From: Spirochaetaceae bacterium | Lineage (GTDB): Bacteria; Spirochaetota; Spirochaetia; Treponematales; Breznakiellaceae | DNA: 32,125 nucleotides | Reading direction: 5' to 3' | NCBI GenBank assembly: GCA_031256905.1 | Contig: JAIRPY010000050.1 | Coordinates: 1 to 32,125, forward strand | In this document: one piece after another, positions 22,138 to 30,544 of the stretch | How the letters are laid out: each line of letters starts with the position of its first letter | How positions within the stretch are numbered: position 1 is the stretch's first letter | The notes under the pieces: model-generated | Database searches by the model: none | The model's input: the letters and a program-made list of their open reading frames with translations, nothing else | What the model was told of the DNA's origin: nothing | Made by a program: the position numbers and the translations under genes

Positions 22138-23016
22138 ATGAAAAAAAGGCTTTTGCTGAGTATTGGGCTTGTCCTTGCCCTGGGAATAGGAGGTTTTTTT
22201 GCCCGAAGTCCGGCGGTGGTGGTAACTGATTCGGCTTTCGACGTTTTGTATGGTCCAGACCGGACTCGGCGGAAGGTTGGGGCCGCCTCGTTGAAGTTAT
22301 TCCGCCGGGTTAGGCCTGTGCCGGTAGCCGATAACGCCGATCCGGATATGGTCGCTTTTGCGGTTGAGGAAGCTGAAGCTGATCCCTATTGCATAATATT
22401 TCCCTATCGGTATAATGAAGGGGCGGAGGCATATGCGGAACGGCATCCTTCGGCGAGGGTTTTCGTTTTAGGGGACCGGCATACTGGGGACCGAACGGAA
22501 GGAGCGGAAGGAGCGGTTTTTGTTGAGACTGATTGGAAGACCGATCTGTACCGGGCTGGGTTATGCGCTGGAAGTCTTGCCCTATCCGGGGAGGATGGAG
22601 AGGTGCTGTTTTTTCAGACTCCGATTCTTTCTGATGAAGGGCAGGAGCTGTTTGAGCGGGGGCTTCGGGATCGGGGCGTAGAAAAACCGCCTAAATACCT
22701 GAGTGTAAGCCAAGAATATTCCGATAATAAAAACGTGGCCTGTGCTGTGGTGGGCGGCCGGGCGGAGGCGTTTTTTGAGCAGAATCTCGGCGCGCCGGTA
22801 GTGTTATTTTCGTGGGTTGATCCGGCCTTGACTGGGGATTCCGTGAAAGTGCTGTTTGATGATTCCCCTTGGGCGTTAGTTTCGAGGGTAGTTCAGTTGA
22901 TACCTGGGAAAGAGCGGATGCAGAGCATCCCTTCTGATGTTGTGGTCCTGGGGAGGAGGATACTAGAACGGGGGCTTGTAGGAGATTTAAAAAAAACGAG
23001 GGAAAATAATATATAA
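22138..23016 (+). CDS. exported protein of unknown function, possibly with a type-1 periplasmic-binding fold
   Basis: A 292-residue protein with an N-terminal signal or anchor segment (LLLSIGLVLALGIGGFFA, about 5-22) and a soluble remainder with no further membrane span. The alternation of short hydrophobic strands and helices, and the segment DLYRAGLCAGSLALSGEDGEVLFFQ followed by GQELFERGLRDRG, recall the BMP/PnrA type of periplasmic-binding protein. The match is too weak to name. No lipobox is evident, and no permease is next to it. It lies 97 nt before the flaA pair, which has its own strong promoter, so it is probably not part of the flaA transcript. The gene has only a weak AAGAAG before its ATG. 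Confidence 0.6.
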   Translation: MKKRLLLSIGLVLALGIGGFFARSPAVVVTDSAFDVLYGPDRTRRKVGAASLKLFRRVRPVPVADNADPDMVAFAVEEAEADPYCIIFPYRYNEGAEAYAERHPSARVFVLGDRHTGDRTEGAEGAVFVETDWKTDLYRAGLCAGSLALSGEDGEVLFFQTPILSDEGQELFERGLRDRGVEKPPKYLSVSQEYSDNKNVACAVVGGRAEAFFEQNLGAPVVLFSWVDPALTGDSVKVLFDDSPWALVSRVVQLIPGKERMQSIPSDVVVLGRRILERGLVGDLKKTRENNI

Positions 23017-23042
23017 AAAATACTATAAACTTGAAAAGGGGT

Positions 23043-23071
23043 TTGACAAAGATTTAATAAATAGGTATACT
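23043..23071 (+). promoter_or_regulatory. near-consensus sigma-70 promoter of the flaA pair
   Basis: TTGACA (23043-23048) and TATACT (23066-23071) with a 17-bp spacer match 11 of 12 consensus positions. The leader to ATG 23114 is about 36 nt and carries AAAGGAG at 23101-23107. No sigma-28-like element was seen. Confidence 0.85.
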
Positions 23072-23113
23072 AATATTGATCTTAGTTCCCAACGTTTAGA
23101 AAAGGAGTATGGG

Positions 23114-23884
23114 ATGAAACAAAGTAGTTTCAGGGCTACATGCTTAATTATTATGGCATGCATAGCAGTATTATCAGCATTTGGTGATGAACGGACGATT
23201 GTTCTTGAAACCAAGGTAGTGGAGACCTTCGATAATACCGACGGCGACGATGGTTCCAAGTATGATTGGCGCCTGGAGGCAAGCAAATTCGCTACCAAGA
23301 CCAAAGACGCGGATGGAAACGTCACCGATTCGTGGCCCAAAGTTGCCTATATTGATGCCTGGCCTGAGCAGTTTTTCCGCAGTACGGAAGACACCAGCGC
23401 GCTGAAAAGTTTGGGCATTTGGGGCAAATTCGACCGCCGGGGATATAACTGGATCGACGTGTATCCGGTTGAGAAGGGAGGCGACGAGAATGCCGGGGCC
23501 GTCACTATCCCGATGGTAGGCCGCCTTCAGTACATCGACTTATGGGTATGGGGGTCTAACCTTCGGTACAGTATCGAGGCGTATTTCCGGGATTATAACG
23601 GAATCATGTACGTCATTGGTCTGGGGAGCATTAATCATACCGGGTGGAAAAACCTGAGAGCCCCGGTTCCCGCCAGTATCCCCCAAGCCAAAACGGTTCT
23701 TCCCAAATTCGCGGCCCTTGATTTTGTCAAATTCCGCATCTGGACAGAACCGACTGAACGGGTAGATAATTTCTATGTCTATCTGGATCATTTCAAAGTT
23801 CTAACCGATACCTTTGAAACGCCTTTTGACGGAGACAAACTCGAAGATCCCGCAAAAGTGGACGAACTGTGGGGAGGCAAATAA
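23114..23884 (+). CDS. flaA: flagellar filament outer-layer (sheath) protein, FlaA family, first copy
   Basis: A 256-residue protein with a cleavable signal peptide ending near AFGDE (residue 24). It belongs to the spirochaetal FlaA family, which coats the FlaB core of the periplasmic flagella. Family features are the early ETFDN segment, GRLQYIDLWVWGSNLRYSIEAYFRDYNG near 135-162, HTGWKNLRAPVP, and the late VKFRIWTEP...NFYVYLDHFKVLTD. It begins behind the strongest promoter in the window and a consensus ribosome site. It is followed without a gap by a second, diverged FlaA gene (stop at 23882-23884, next ATG at 23885), so the two sheath proteins should be made together. Confidence 0.9.
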   Translation: MKQSSFRATCLIIMACIAVLSAFGDERTIVLETKVVETFDNTDGDDGSKYDWRLEASKFATKTKDADGNVTDSWPKVAYIDAWPEQFFRSTEDTSALKSLGIWGKFDRRGYNWIDVYPVEKGGDENAGAVTIPMVGRLQYIDLWVWGSNLRYSIEAYFRDYNGIMYVIGLGSINHTGWKNLRAPVPASIPQAKTVLPKFAALDFVKFRIWTEPTERVDNFYVYLDHFKVLTDTFETPFDGDKLEDPAKVDELWGGK

Positions 23885-24616
23885 ATGAAACGCTATATTG
23901 CTATTGCCTTAGGTCTCCTTGTGGGCGGGGCGACATTCGCCCAGACCGATCCGAACCGTATTGGTATCGATACCGCCCAGCAGAATCTCCAAGAGATTTC
24001 TATCGATAAGTTTGAGCATGACAGTTATTGGCGGGGGTCCATCTCCCCGGACGACGGCTTCATCAACGTCAGACTGTTCGAAGGAAGCCCGGCGACTTAC
24101 GATGAGAACGAGAACCCCAATGGGAAAAAACCTATCGAAGCGGAAGAAGGTCTCAACCGTCCCGATACCCAAGTCCTGGGCGTAAGAGTTGATTTTCTCC
24201 ACCGGGGAAATGTCAGCTTCTATCTCTATCCCCGACGGCCTATTCCCATCGAGGGCATCACCAAAACCATTTCCGTATGGGCCGTAGGAAGAAACTTCAA
24301 CCATACCCTCAAAATCCTCGTGCAGGATTTCTTCGGACGCCAGTTCGAACTTGAGGTTGGAAAACTCAACTTCCAGGGCTGGAAAAAGCTGACCGTCGCC
24401 ATTCCGCCTCAGCCCCTCATGGGCAAATCCGGAATCGTCCAGCGGGATTATCACTACAATAATCAACTGGGCATCAAGGTTATCGGATTCAAAGTTGACT
24501 GCGATCCCTCAGAAACCGCCGGAACCTATTACCTGTATCTGGACGACCTCCGGGCAGTTACCGACCTCTTCGCAGAGAATAACCGGGACCCGGACGACAT
24601 GGCGGACGCATGGTAG
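23885..24616 (+). CDS. flaA: flagellar filament outer-layer (sheath) protein, FlaA family, second copy
   Basis: A 243-residue protein with a signal peptide cleaved near TFAQT (about residue 19). It shows the same FlaA core as its neighbour: ITKTISVWAVGRNFNHTLKILVQDFFG near 118-144, NFQGWKKLTVAIPP, and VIGFKVDCDPSE...YYLYLDDLRAVTDLF, ending in DPDDMADAW. It is clearly paralogous but diverged from the first copy, as in treponemes with separate FlaA subtypes. GGAGG lies 8 nt before the ATG inside the end of the first gene. A strong intrinsic terminator follows 48 nt after the stop. Which copy corresponds to FlaA1 or FlaA2 of named species I cannot decide. Confidence 0.9.
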   Translation: MKRYIAIALGLLVGGATFAQTDPNRIGIDTAQQNLQEISIDKFEHDSYWRGSISPDDGFINVRLFEGSPATYDENENPNGKKPIEAEEGLNRPDTQVLGVRVDFLHRGNVSFYLYPRRPIPIEGITKTISVWAVGRNFNHTLKILVQDFFGRQFELEVGKLNFQGWKKLTVAIPPQPLMGKSGIVQRDYHYNNQLGIKVIGFKVDCDPSETAGTYYLYLDDLRAVTDLFAENNRDPDDMADAW

Positions 24617-24664
24617 AATCGTCTAAAGTCCGCTAAAACCGGACTCAGACTTAACAAACGGAAG

Positions 24665-24690
24665 GGAGAGGGTAAAACCTCTCCTTTTTT
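24665..24690 (+). terminator. intrinsic terminator after the flaA pair
   Basis: GGAGAGG (24665-24671) and CCTCTCC (24678-24684) form a perfect 7-bp stem with a 6-nt loop, followed directly by six T residues. It separates the flaA unit from the dcw cluster. Confidence 0.92.
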
Positions 24691-24710
24691 ATATTTTTAC
24701 TTAGGTATCC

Positions 24711-25634
24711 ATGGACTTTGTTCATACCCCGGTACTGCCGGAAGAGACCATCCAATTACTCGGTCCCCGCCGAAACGGAGAATGTATGGTGGACGCCACT
24801 TTGGGAGAAGGGGGACACAGCTTTGCTTTTCTGTCCCGATTCCCAGACCTCAAAATCATCGGCATCGACGCGGACCGGGAAATACAGAACATCGCCAGGG
24901 AACGCCTGAAACCTTTTGGGGACCGCATTTCCTTCTATACCGGATGGTCCCAAGACTTTTTTTCCAAACCCCCGCCGGAAACCGCCCCGGCAGATACCAT
25001 TCTCATAGACCTCGGAATCAGCCAGTACCACTACCAGAAAGGCCGCCGAGGCTTCAGCTTCACCCAAGATGAACCCCTCGATATGCGGCTCAACCCCGAG
25101 GCCGGTCCTTCCGCGGCAGACTTACTCGACAGGCTTTCCGAGCGGGAATTGGCCGACCTCATCTACGCCAACAGCGATGAAGGCTACTCCCGGCGCATCG
25201 CCCGGCGCATTAAAGCCCAAGGACGCATCCGCAGTTCCGCGGTTTTGGCGGATCTTGTGTTTCAGGCCGTGCCGCCGGCCTACCGCCGGGGTCCCCGGCA
25301 TCCCGCGACGAAAACTTTTCTCGCCCTTCGCATCGCGGTAAACCGGGAGCTTGAGGGCCTCCCATCGCTCTTGGAAAGGGCCCTCGCTTTCCTCAAACCC
25401 GGGGGGCGGATGGGAGTCATCACTTTTCATTCATTAGAAGATAGAATCGTTAAAAATTTTTTCCGGGAGCAGGGGAAAAATACCCCGGATGCGCCGATAT
25501 ATAAAGAAGGGATAGTCAATCTTCTCGGCAGAAAGGGCTTTGCGCCGGGGATCGAGGAAGTCCGAAATAATCCATCCTCCCGAAGCGCCAGATTAAGGGT
25601 TGTGGAGAAAAATGTGCGTAAGGAAAGGCAATGA
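24711..25634 (+). CDS. rsmH: 16S rRNA (cytosine-1402-N4)-methyltransferase RsmH (MraW)
   Basis: A 307-residue SAM-dependent methyltransferase that modifies C1402 in the decoding centre of the 30S subunit. The N terminus HTPVLPEETIQLL is the family opening. The SAM-binding stretch DATLGEGGHS is at about 28-37 with IIGIDAD near 52-58. QKGRRGFSFTQDEPLDMRLN (about 110-129) and MGVITFHSLEDRIVKNFFRE (about 237-256) are specific to RsmH. It opens the dcw cluster here; mraZ, which often precedes it, is absent. It overlaps ftsL by 4 nt. No clear promoter lies in the 20 nt after the flaA terminator, so initial transcription of the cluster is not explained. Confidence 0.96.
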   Translation: MDFVHTPVLPEETIQLLGPRRNGECMVDATLGEGGHSFAFLSRFPDLKIIGIDADREIQNIARERLKPFGDRISFYTGWSQDFFSKPPPETAPADTILIDLGISQYHYQKGRRGFSFTQDEPLDMRLNPEAGPSAADLLDRLSERELADLIYANSDEGYSRRIARRIKAQGRIRSSAVLADLVFQAVPPAYRRGPRHPATKTFLALRIAVNRELEGLPSLLERALAFLKPGGRMGVITFHSLEDRIVKNFFREQGKNTPDAPIYKEGIVNLLGRKGFAPGIEEVRNNPSSRSARLRVVEKNVRKERQ

Positions 25635-25921
25635 AAAGGCGGCTCATACTTTTATATTTTTTTGCCTTGACTATACCCTTTTTGTTAGGTATTACCGCCT
25701 GGCAATCCTCCCGATACGCGGCTCTGGAACGGGAAATCCAGAACCTCGAAGATGAGCAGGAAGTATGGATTGAAAGCAATAAACGTCTCATTGCAGGAAT
25801 TGCGGTGCTTTCGTCGCCGGAACGGATTGAAAAAATAGCCCGAGAAGAATTAGGATTATCGAAAATCCGCCCCGAGGATGTACTGCAAATTCGAATCGAC
25901 CGGGAAAGGAGAAAACCCTAA
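25631..25921 (+). CDS. ftsL: FtsL-like cell division protein
   Basis: A 96-residue bitopic protein with a membrane span near residues 5-23 and a leucine/heptad-rich coiled coil after it (LEREIQNLEDEQEVWIESNKRLIAGIAVLSS). It ends in the SPERIEKIAREELGL motif shared by FtsL and DivIC proteins. Sequence identity in this family is always low, so the call rests on size, topology and its place between rsmH and a Mur ligase. In the divisome FtsL works with FtsB and FtsQ to activate septal wall synthesis. It overlaps rsmH by 4 nt and shares one base with the murF start (TAATG). Confidence 0.8.
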   Translation: MKRRLILLYFFALTIPFLLGITAWQSSRYAALEREIQNLEDEQEVWIESNKRLIAGIAVLSSPERIEKIAREELGLSKIRPEDVLQIRIDRERRKP

Positions 25922-27303
25922 TGCTACTTACCGACCTTGCAAAAGCTGTAGGCGGGTACTGCCAGGTCTTTCGGGACCAGCCCGGAACGTTTTCTTCCGT
26001 AAGCGTCGATTCCCGGACCCTGGAGCCGGGAGGACTCTTCGCCGCGCTGATCGGATCAGAACGGGACGGGCACCGGTTCGCGGAAGAAGCCTTCGCAAAA
26101 GGGGCCTCCGGGATTCTGGTTGCCCGTTCCCGGTGGGAAGACCCAACCTTCGAGCTTGAAAAAACCGCCCTAAGGCATCGGGGCGTTGTCATCGTTACAG
26201 ATAATACCTTGCAGGCTTTGCAGGCTGGGGCGGCCTATTATCTGAGTACCTTCCCGGAGTTACTGAAAATCGGCATTACCGGCTCTTCCGGGAAAACCAC
26301 CGTGAAAGAAATCGCCCGAGGCATGCTTAATCAGGAAAGAAAAACATTCGCCAACCCGGGCAACCTAAATTCCGAAACCGGTCTTCCCCTCGCGGCGTTT
26401 ATGGTTCGTCCCTTCCATGAAGCGGGAATTTTTGAACTCGGCATGAATCGTCCCGGGGAAATAGAGGAGATTACTCAAGTGCTGAAACCGCATATCGCGC
26501 TTATTACCAATATTGGATCCGCTCACATTGGTTTTTTCGGCAGTAAACAAAAGATTGGAGAGGAAAAAAAGCGGGTCTTTTCTCAATATACCGGCTCGGA
26601 AATCGCGCTCATACCGGAGGATGAGCCTTTTGGGGATTTCCTCGCTGAAGGCGTCCGGGGAAAGGTCGTCCGGTACGGTTTTTCTATGCCGGAACTGGGA
26701 CCCCTGTCAAACCTCGGCGCGGAGGGCTGGAAAATCGTCTGGGAGGGCCTCAGCGCGGAGTTCAGACTTCCGGGGATGCACAACCTACGCAACGCCCTTG
26801 GGGCCGCGGCCATCGCCAAAGAAGCCGGAGCAAGCCCGGAGGCGATCCGGGAAGGACTGAGGGCCGCGCGCAGTATCTTCGGCAGAAGCGAAATCCTAGG
26901 AGGACGGATAACCCTGATTCGGGACTGCTACAACGCCAATCCCGAATCAACCGCCGCGGCCATCGCTATGTGCGATGCTTTGGACGTCCGGGGCCGGCGG
27001 GTTTATGTTATCGGATCCATGCTGGAACTGGGAGACGCCTCCGCCGAAGCCCATGCCGCCCTGGGACGCAGACTGGAGTCCTCAAAGGCGGACCTGATCT
27101 GCCTTTTCGGGGAGGAAACTTTGCCGGCCGAGGCGGTTCTGCGTAGCTCCTCCCGAATTCCCTATTTCCACACTAACAATAAGGAAGTTTTATCGGCTTA
27201 TCTTACGAATTGGATGCAGACCGGAGATACGGTTCTCTTGAAAGGCTCTCGGGGTTGCGCCTTAGAGGGGCTTACCGATGTCCTTCTGCCGGGAGGGTGT
27301 TAG
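25921..27303 (+). CDS. murF: UDP-N-acetylmuramoyl-tripeptide:D-alanyl-D-alanine ligase
   Basis: A 460-residue cytosolic Mur ligase that adds D-Ala-D-Ala to the UDP-MurNAc-tripeptide. The N-terminal uridine-binding region SVDSRTLEPGGLFAALIG (28-45) is MurF/MurE-like. The ATP loop is GITGSSGKTTVKE (118-130), with NPGNLNSETGLPL and FELGMNRPGEI typical of MurF. DCYNANPESTAAAI near 337-350 is the C-terminal-domain MurF signature. Its stop is directly followed by the mraY GTG. murE, murD, murG and murC, which often accompany it, are not in this cluster. Confidence 0.96.
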   Translation: MLLTDLAKAVGGYCQVFRDQPGTFSSVSVDSRTLEPGGLFAALIGSERDGHRFAEEAFAKGASGILVARSRWEDPTFELEKTALRHRGVVIVTDNTLQALQAGAAYYLSTFPELLKIGITGSSGKTTVKEIARGMLNQERKTFANPGNLNSETGLPLAAFMVRPFHEAGIFELGMNRPGEIEEITQVLKPHIALITNIGSAHIGFFGSKQKIGEEKKRVFSQYTGSEIALIPEDEPFGDFLAEGVRGKVVRYGFSMPELGPLSNLGAEGWKIVWEGLSAEFRLPGMHNLRNALGAAAIAKEAGASPEAIREGLRAARSIFGRSEILGGRITLIRDCYNANPESTAAAIAMCDALDVRGRRVYVIGSMLELGDASAEAHAALGRRLESSKADLICLFGEETLPAEAVLRSSSRIPYFHTNNKEVLSAYLTNWMQTGDTVLLKGSRGCALEGLTDVLLPGGC

Positions 27304-28383
27304 GTGTTTCTTGAATTTCTCTATCCTCTGACTAATTACTTTTCGCCCTTTAATGTGTTTCAGTACCTTTCGTTTCGGGGGGCCTATGCCGCGCTGACTA
27401 CTCTGCTTATCTGCTATATCTTGGGACCGGTTATTATCGAGGCTCTGCGGAAACTCAAGATAGGGCAAGCGATTCGGGAGGAAGGACCGGAAACGCACCT
27501 GAAAAAGAGCGGGACCCCAACTATGGGAGGAGTGTTAATCATCTTTTCGGTGATGTTTTCGATGCTCCTTTGGCAAGATTTGGGAAACAGCAAGGTCTGG
27601 CTCACTTTGGAAGCCTTTATTGCCCTGGGTATTATCGGCTTTATTGATGATTACCTCAAGGTCAGCAAGCGTAACTCGGACGGACTGCCGGCTTGGGCGA
27701 AACTTATCGGGCAGTTTGCTGTGGCCCTTGGGGTTATGCTGTACCTTTACGTTACCGGCGGCGAGGGTAGCACGGTTTTGTATGTGCCTTTTTTAAAAAA
27801 TCCGGTTATTGATTTGGGGGTTTTCTGGATTCCTTTTGGGACCTTGCTGATTGTGGGGGAGTCCAACGCGGTGAATTTTTCCGATGGCTTAGACGGACTG
27901 GCGGGAGGACTGCTCCTGCTGGTATTTATCGCTTTGGCTATTCTCACCTATCTAACCGGCAGAGCTGATTATTCCGAATACCTGAACATCCCTTACATTC
28001 CCGGCGCCGGAGAATTGACGGTTTTCTGTCTTGCGGTGGTGGGGGCCTGCATCGGGTTTTTGTGGTTTAACGCGCATCCTGCGGAAGTGTTTATGGGCGA
28101 TGTGGGAAGCCTGCCGATGGGCGGAGTGATAGCAGTTATCTCGCTGATTATCAAGAAAGAAATTTTGACCCTGATTATCGGCGGGGTCTTTGTGTTGGAA
28201 ATTGCTTCGGTGATGATTCAGGTGATGTTTTTCAAACTGCGGAAAAAACGGGTTTTCAAAATGGCGCCGATTCACCATCATTTTGAGCTGTCTGGATGGA
28301 AAGAAACGAAAGTGGTCATTCGTTTTTGGATTTTGGGCGGCCTGTTCGCCATCATCGCTCTTTCCACACTAAAGATACAATAG
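27304..28383 (+). CDS. mraY: phospho-N-acetylmuramoyl-pentapeptide transferase
   Basis: A 359-residue integral membrane enzyme with about ten spans. It transfers phospho-MurNAc-pentapeptide to undecaprenyl phosphate to make lipid I. Signatures present are KSGTPTMGGVLII (about 68-80), FIDDYLKV (about 115-122), NAVNFSDGLDGLAGG (about 188-202), FMGDVGSLPMGG (about 262-273) and the histidine motif APIHHHFE. The start is a GTG at 27304, immediately after the murF stop, with GGGAGGG at 27290-27297 as ribosome site. It depends on the isoprenoid route that includes IspH of this window. Confidence 0.97.
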   Translation: MFLEFLYPLTNYFSPFNVFQYLSFRGAYAALTTLLICYILGPVIIEALRKLKIGQAIREEGPETHLKKSGTPTMGGVLIIFSVMFSMLLWQDLGNSKVWLTLEAFIALGIIGFIDDYLKVSKRNSDGLPAWAKLIGQFAVALGVMLYLYVTGGEGSTVLYVPFLKNPVIDLGVFWIPFGTLLIVGESNAVNFSDGLDGLAGGLLLLVFIALAILTYLTGRADYSEYLNIPYIPGAGELTVFCLAVVGACIGFLWFNAHPAEVFMGDVGSLPMGGVIAVISLIIKKEILTLIIGGVFVLEIASVMIQVMFFKLRKKRVFKMAPIHHHFELSGWKETKVVIRFWILGGLFAIIALSTLKIQ

Positions 28384-28407
28384 TATACTAGGCCGGGAGC
28401 GCGCAAA

Positions 28408-29604
28408 ATGTACGGGTTCAATGTTGAAAAAGCGGGAAATAGATTCCAAGGCGATCACATCCTCGGGGCGAGTATTTTTTTTCTCCTTGGGCTTGGGGCG
28501 GTGACGCTGTATTCTTCGTCCTATGTCTATGCGGAACGGTTTTTCGGCAACGGCTTATACCTTATATCCCGTCAGATTGTTTTTTTATGCCTAGGGTTGT
28601 TTCTGTTTTTTATTATTTCCCGCATAAACCTCGATGCCGCCCGGCGGTGGTCTCTGCCGGGAGTGTTTGTAGTGGGAACGGCGTTCCTTTGCGTTCTGCC
28701 CCTCCTGCCGGTGGTGGGCGTAACCCGAAATGGCGCGTCCCGATGGTTTCGCATCGGGTCCGAGACGTTTCAGCCTTCCGAGCTGGTCAAACTCGTTCTG
28801 CCCCTATATCTCGCCCACATTTTCGATAAAAAGCAGGACCAGATCAATTCTTTAGTGAAAGGAATTCTGCCTCCGGCTTTTGTTACCGGGGTATTCATCG
28901 TCCTGATTGCGTTGCAGAATAATTTTTCTACGGCCGCGTTTATTGCGACGAATGCAATTTTTGTGTTTTATCTTGCCGGAGTGAAACGGCGGTATTTTCT
29001 CAGCGGTTTGTTTATTTTTCTGCCTTTTGCGGTTTTGCTGGTTTTGACGAAGGAGCATAGGTTTCGCCGATTAATCAGCTACCTCAACCCGAACTGGGAT
29101 CCCCATGGCGCGGGTTATCAGGTGCGGGCGTCGATTATGACCATCGCTTCCGGGGGCTTTTGGGGGAAAGGTGTAGGGCATGGGGTTCGCAAGGTTTCGA
29201 GTGTGCCGGAAATTCAATCGGACTTTATTTTTTCGGCTTTTGCCGAAGAAGCGGGTTTTTTGGGAATCCTTTTATTTTTTTCCCTGTTTGCGGTATTTGT
29301 GATTCGGGGATATCGGGCGTCCCTGCGGGCGGAGGATCTGTACCGCAAGCTCTTGGCCTTCGGGCTGGTGACGGAAATTTTTTCCCAGACTCTGATTAAT
29401 ATCGCGGTAGTTTCCGGGTCCGTTCCGGCGACCGGCATTCCTCTGCCGTTTTTTTCGGCCGGAGGGTCATCCCTTTTGACGACTCTCATTGCTTCGGGCA
29501 TTATCGTCAACATTTCCCGATCCCGAGGGGAAACCGGGACCTTCGGTTCAGAAGACGCGCCGTTCCCGCGCCGGCCGGACCCGTGGTACGACCCTGAGGT
29601 CTAA
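28408..29604 (+). CDS. ftsW: FtsW, SEDS-family septal peptidoglycan glycosyltransferase
   Basis: A 398-residue membrane protein with about ten spans that polymerises lipid II at the septum. Family features are GASRWFRIGSETFQPSELVKL near 109-129, YLNPNWDPHGAGYQ near 226-239, GGFWGKGVGHG near 250-260, and the late PATGIPLPFFSAGGSSLL near 336-353. It could in principle be RodA, but its position in the dcw cluster between mraY and ftsQ favours FtsW. The normal partner transpeptidase FtsI is not in this cluster. The ATG has GGGAG about 9 nt upstream. Confidence 0.93.
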   Translation: MYGFNVEKAGNRFQGDHILGASIFFLLGLGAVTLYSSSYVYAERFFGNGLYLISRQIVFLCLGLFLFFIISRINLDAARRWSLPGVFVVGTAFLCVLPLLPVVGVTRNGASRWFRIGSETFQPSELVKLVLPLYLAHIFDKKQDQINSLVKGILPPAFVTGVFIVLIALQNNFSTAAFIATNAIFVFYLAGVKRRYFLSGLFIFLPFAVLLVLTKEHRFRRLISYLNPNWDPHGAGYQVRASIMTIASGGFWGKGVGHGVRKVSSVPEIQSDFIFSAFAEEAGFLGILLFFSLFAVFVIRGYRASLRAEDLYRKLLAFGLVTEIFSQTLINIAVVSGSVPATGIPLPFFSAGGSSLLTTLIASGIIVNISRSRGETGTFGSEDAPFPRRPDPWYDPEV

Positions 29605-29605
29605 T

Positions 29606-30544
29606 ATGTCTTTTTTTTCTTTTTCTAACCCTTCTTTTCCCCCTAAAAAAGATTCTTTAAACAGCTTTAGAAAAGAAAAAAAATCTTTTAAAATGGAAGA
29701 TTTTACTAAAAGACAAGAAACGGCGGATCGCAAGTCTCCCTTTGAGAAAAAAATTGAAAAAAAAGAAAAAACCGGGATTGAAAAGGCTTTAAAGCTGGTT
29801 ATCTGCATTGCGGTTATTATTCTTGTGGGAGAATTGGCGATGTTGTTGCTGATAAATCCCTGTCTGCCCCTCTCGAAGGTGGAGGTGGCGGGGATGCCGG
29901 ACTTAGACAAGAAGGTGGTGCTTGAAACCGCCGGAATTACCGATAAAACATCATACATCACGGTGAATCCCCGGACCCTGGAGCGAAGGCTGAAAACCCT
30001 TTTGGAAGTGGAATCCGCAAAAGTGACCAAGCGGTTTCCGGATTCGGTGCGGATAAGCCTGGAACCCCGGGCCGCTATAGCGATGTCTTTCGGAATGATC
30101 GAGGGCAAAGCCTATCCGTTTTTTTTTGACAAACAGGGCCTGGTGTTTATGGTTGGGAATGGGGACCGCAAAAAGCCGGCGCCCCTTTCTATACCGATTA
30201 TTTCCGGGGTCTTAGGAGACGCGCCGTTTTTGGGGATGCGCCTTCCCGGAGTGTTTGCAGGACTGTTGGCGAATCTTGAGCTTCTGCGGCAGACTTCCCC
30301 GGAACTGCTGGCGGCGATTTCCGAGGTTCAGGTTAGCCGAAATGTGTACGATGGATACGATTTGATTCTCTATCCGGTCCACAATCGGGTAAAAGTCCGC
30401 ATCGGAACGGAACTAAACGAACAAATGCTTCGCTACATTATGCTGGTGCTTGACGTGTGCGCGTCCCGGGGCGCGAAAATTGAGGAGATCGATTTCAGGA
30501 CCGGCACCGCATCGTATACTATAAAGGAGGCCTCTTCTGGCTAA
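29606..30544 (+). CDS. ftsQ: cell division protein FtsQ/DivIB
   Basis: A 312-residue bitopic protein starting at ATG 29606, with GAGGT at 29596-29600. A longer frame from 29489 would lie inside ftsW and shows no family sequence. Residues 1-60 are an unusually long, Lys/Ser/Phe-rich cytoplasmic tail, the span is at about 62-84, and the POTRA domain starts at LSKVEVAGMPDLDKK (about 89-103). It continues through LEVESAKVTKRFPDSVRISLEPR, and the beta domain ends with VKVRIGTELNEQ and a FtsQ-type C terminus. FtsQ links FtsA/FtsZ to FtsL/FtsB and FtsW. Its last 8 nt overlap the proposed CTG start of ftsA, and the ftsA ribosome site lies inside its coding sequence. Confidence 0.9.
   Translation: MSFFSFSNPSFPPKKDSLNSFRKEKKSFKMEDFTKRQETADRKSPFEKKIEKKEKTGIEKALKLVICIAVIILVGELAMLLLINPCLPLSKVEVAGMPDLDKKVVLETAGITDKTSYITVNPRTLERRLKTLLEVESAKVTKRFPDSVRISLEPRAAIAMSFGMIEGKAYPFFFDKQGLVFMVGNGDRKKPAPLSIPIISGVLGDAPFLGMRLPGVFAGLLANLELLRQTSPELLAAISEVQVSRNVYDGYDLILYPVHNRVKVRIGTELNEQMLRYIMLVLDVCASRGAKIEEIDFRTGTASYTIKEASSG
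30523..30539 (+). promoter_or_regulatory. ribosome binding site that fixes a CTG start for ftsA
   Basis: AAAGGAGG (30524-30530 with flanking A) is the full anti-16S complement and ends 6 nt before CTG 30537-30539. The reading frame closes at TAA 30522-30524, and no ATG, GTG or TTG occurs in frame until the GTG at 30675. Confidence 0.75.

Noticed and set aside
23909-24466. 185-residue minus-strand open frame
   Set aside because: Antisense to the second flaA gene, which has a signal peptide and family motifs.
29548-30108. 186-residue minus-strand open frame in the ftsQ region
   Set aside because: Antisense to ftsW/ftsQ; composition follows from the Lys-rich ftsQ tail read backwards.
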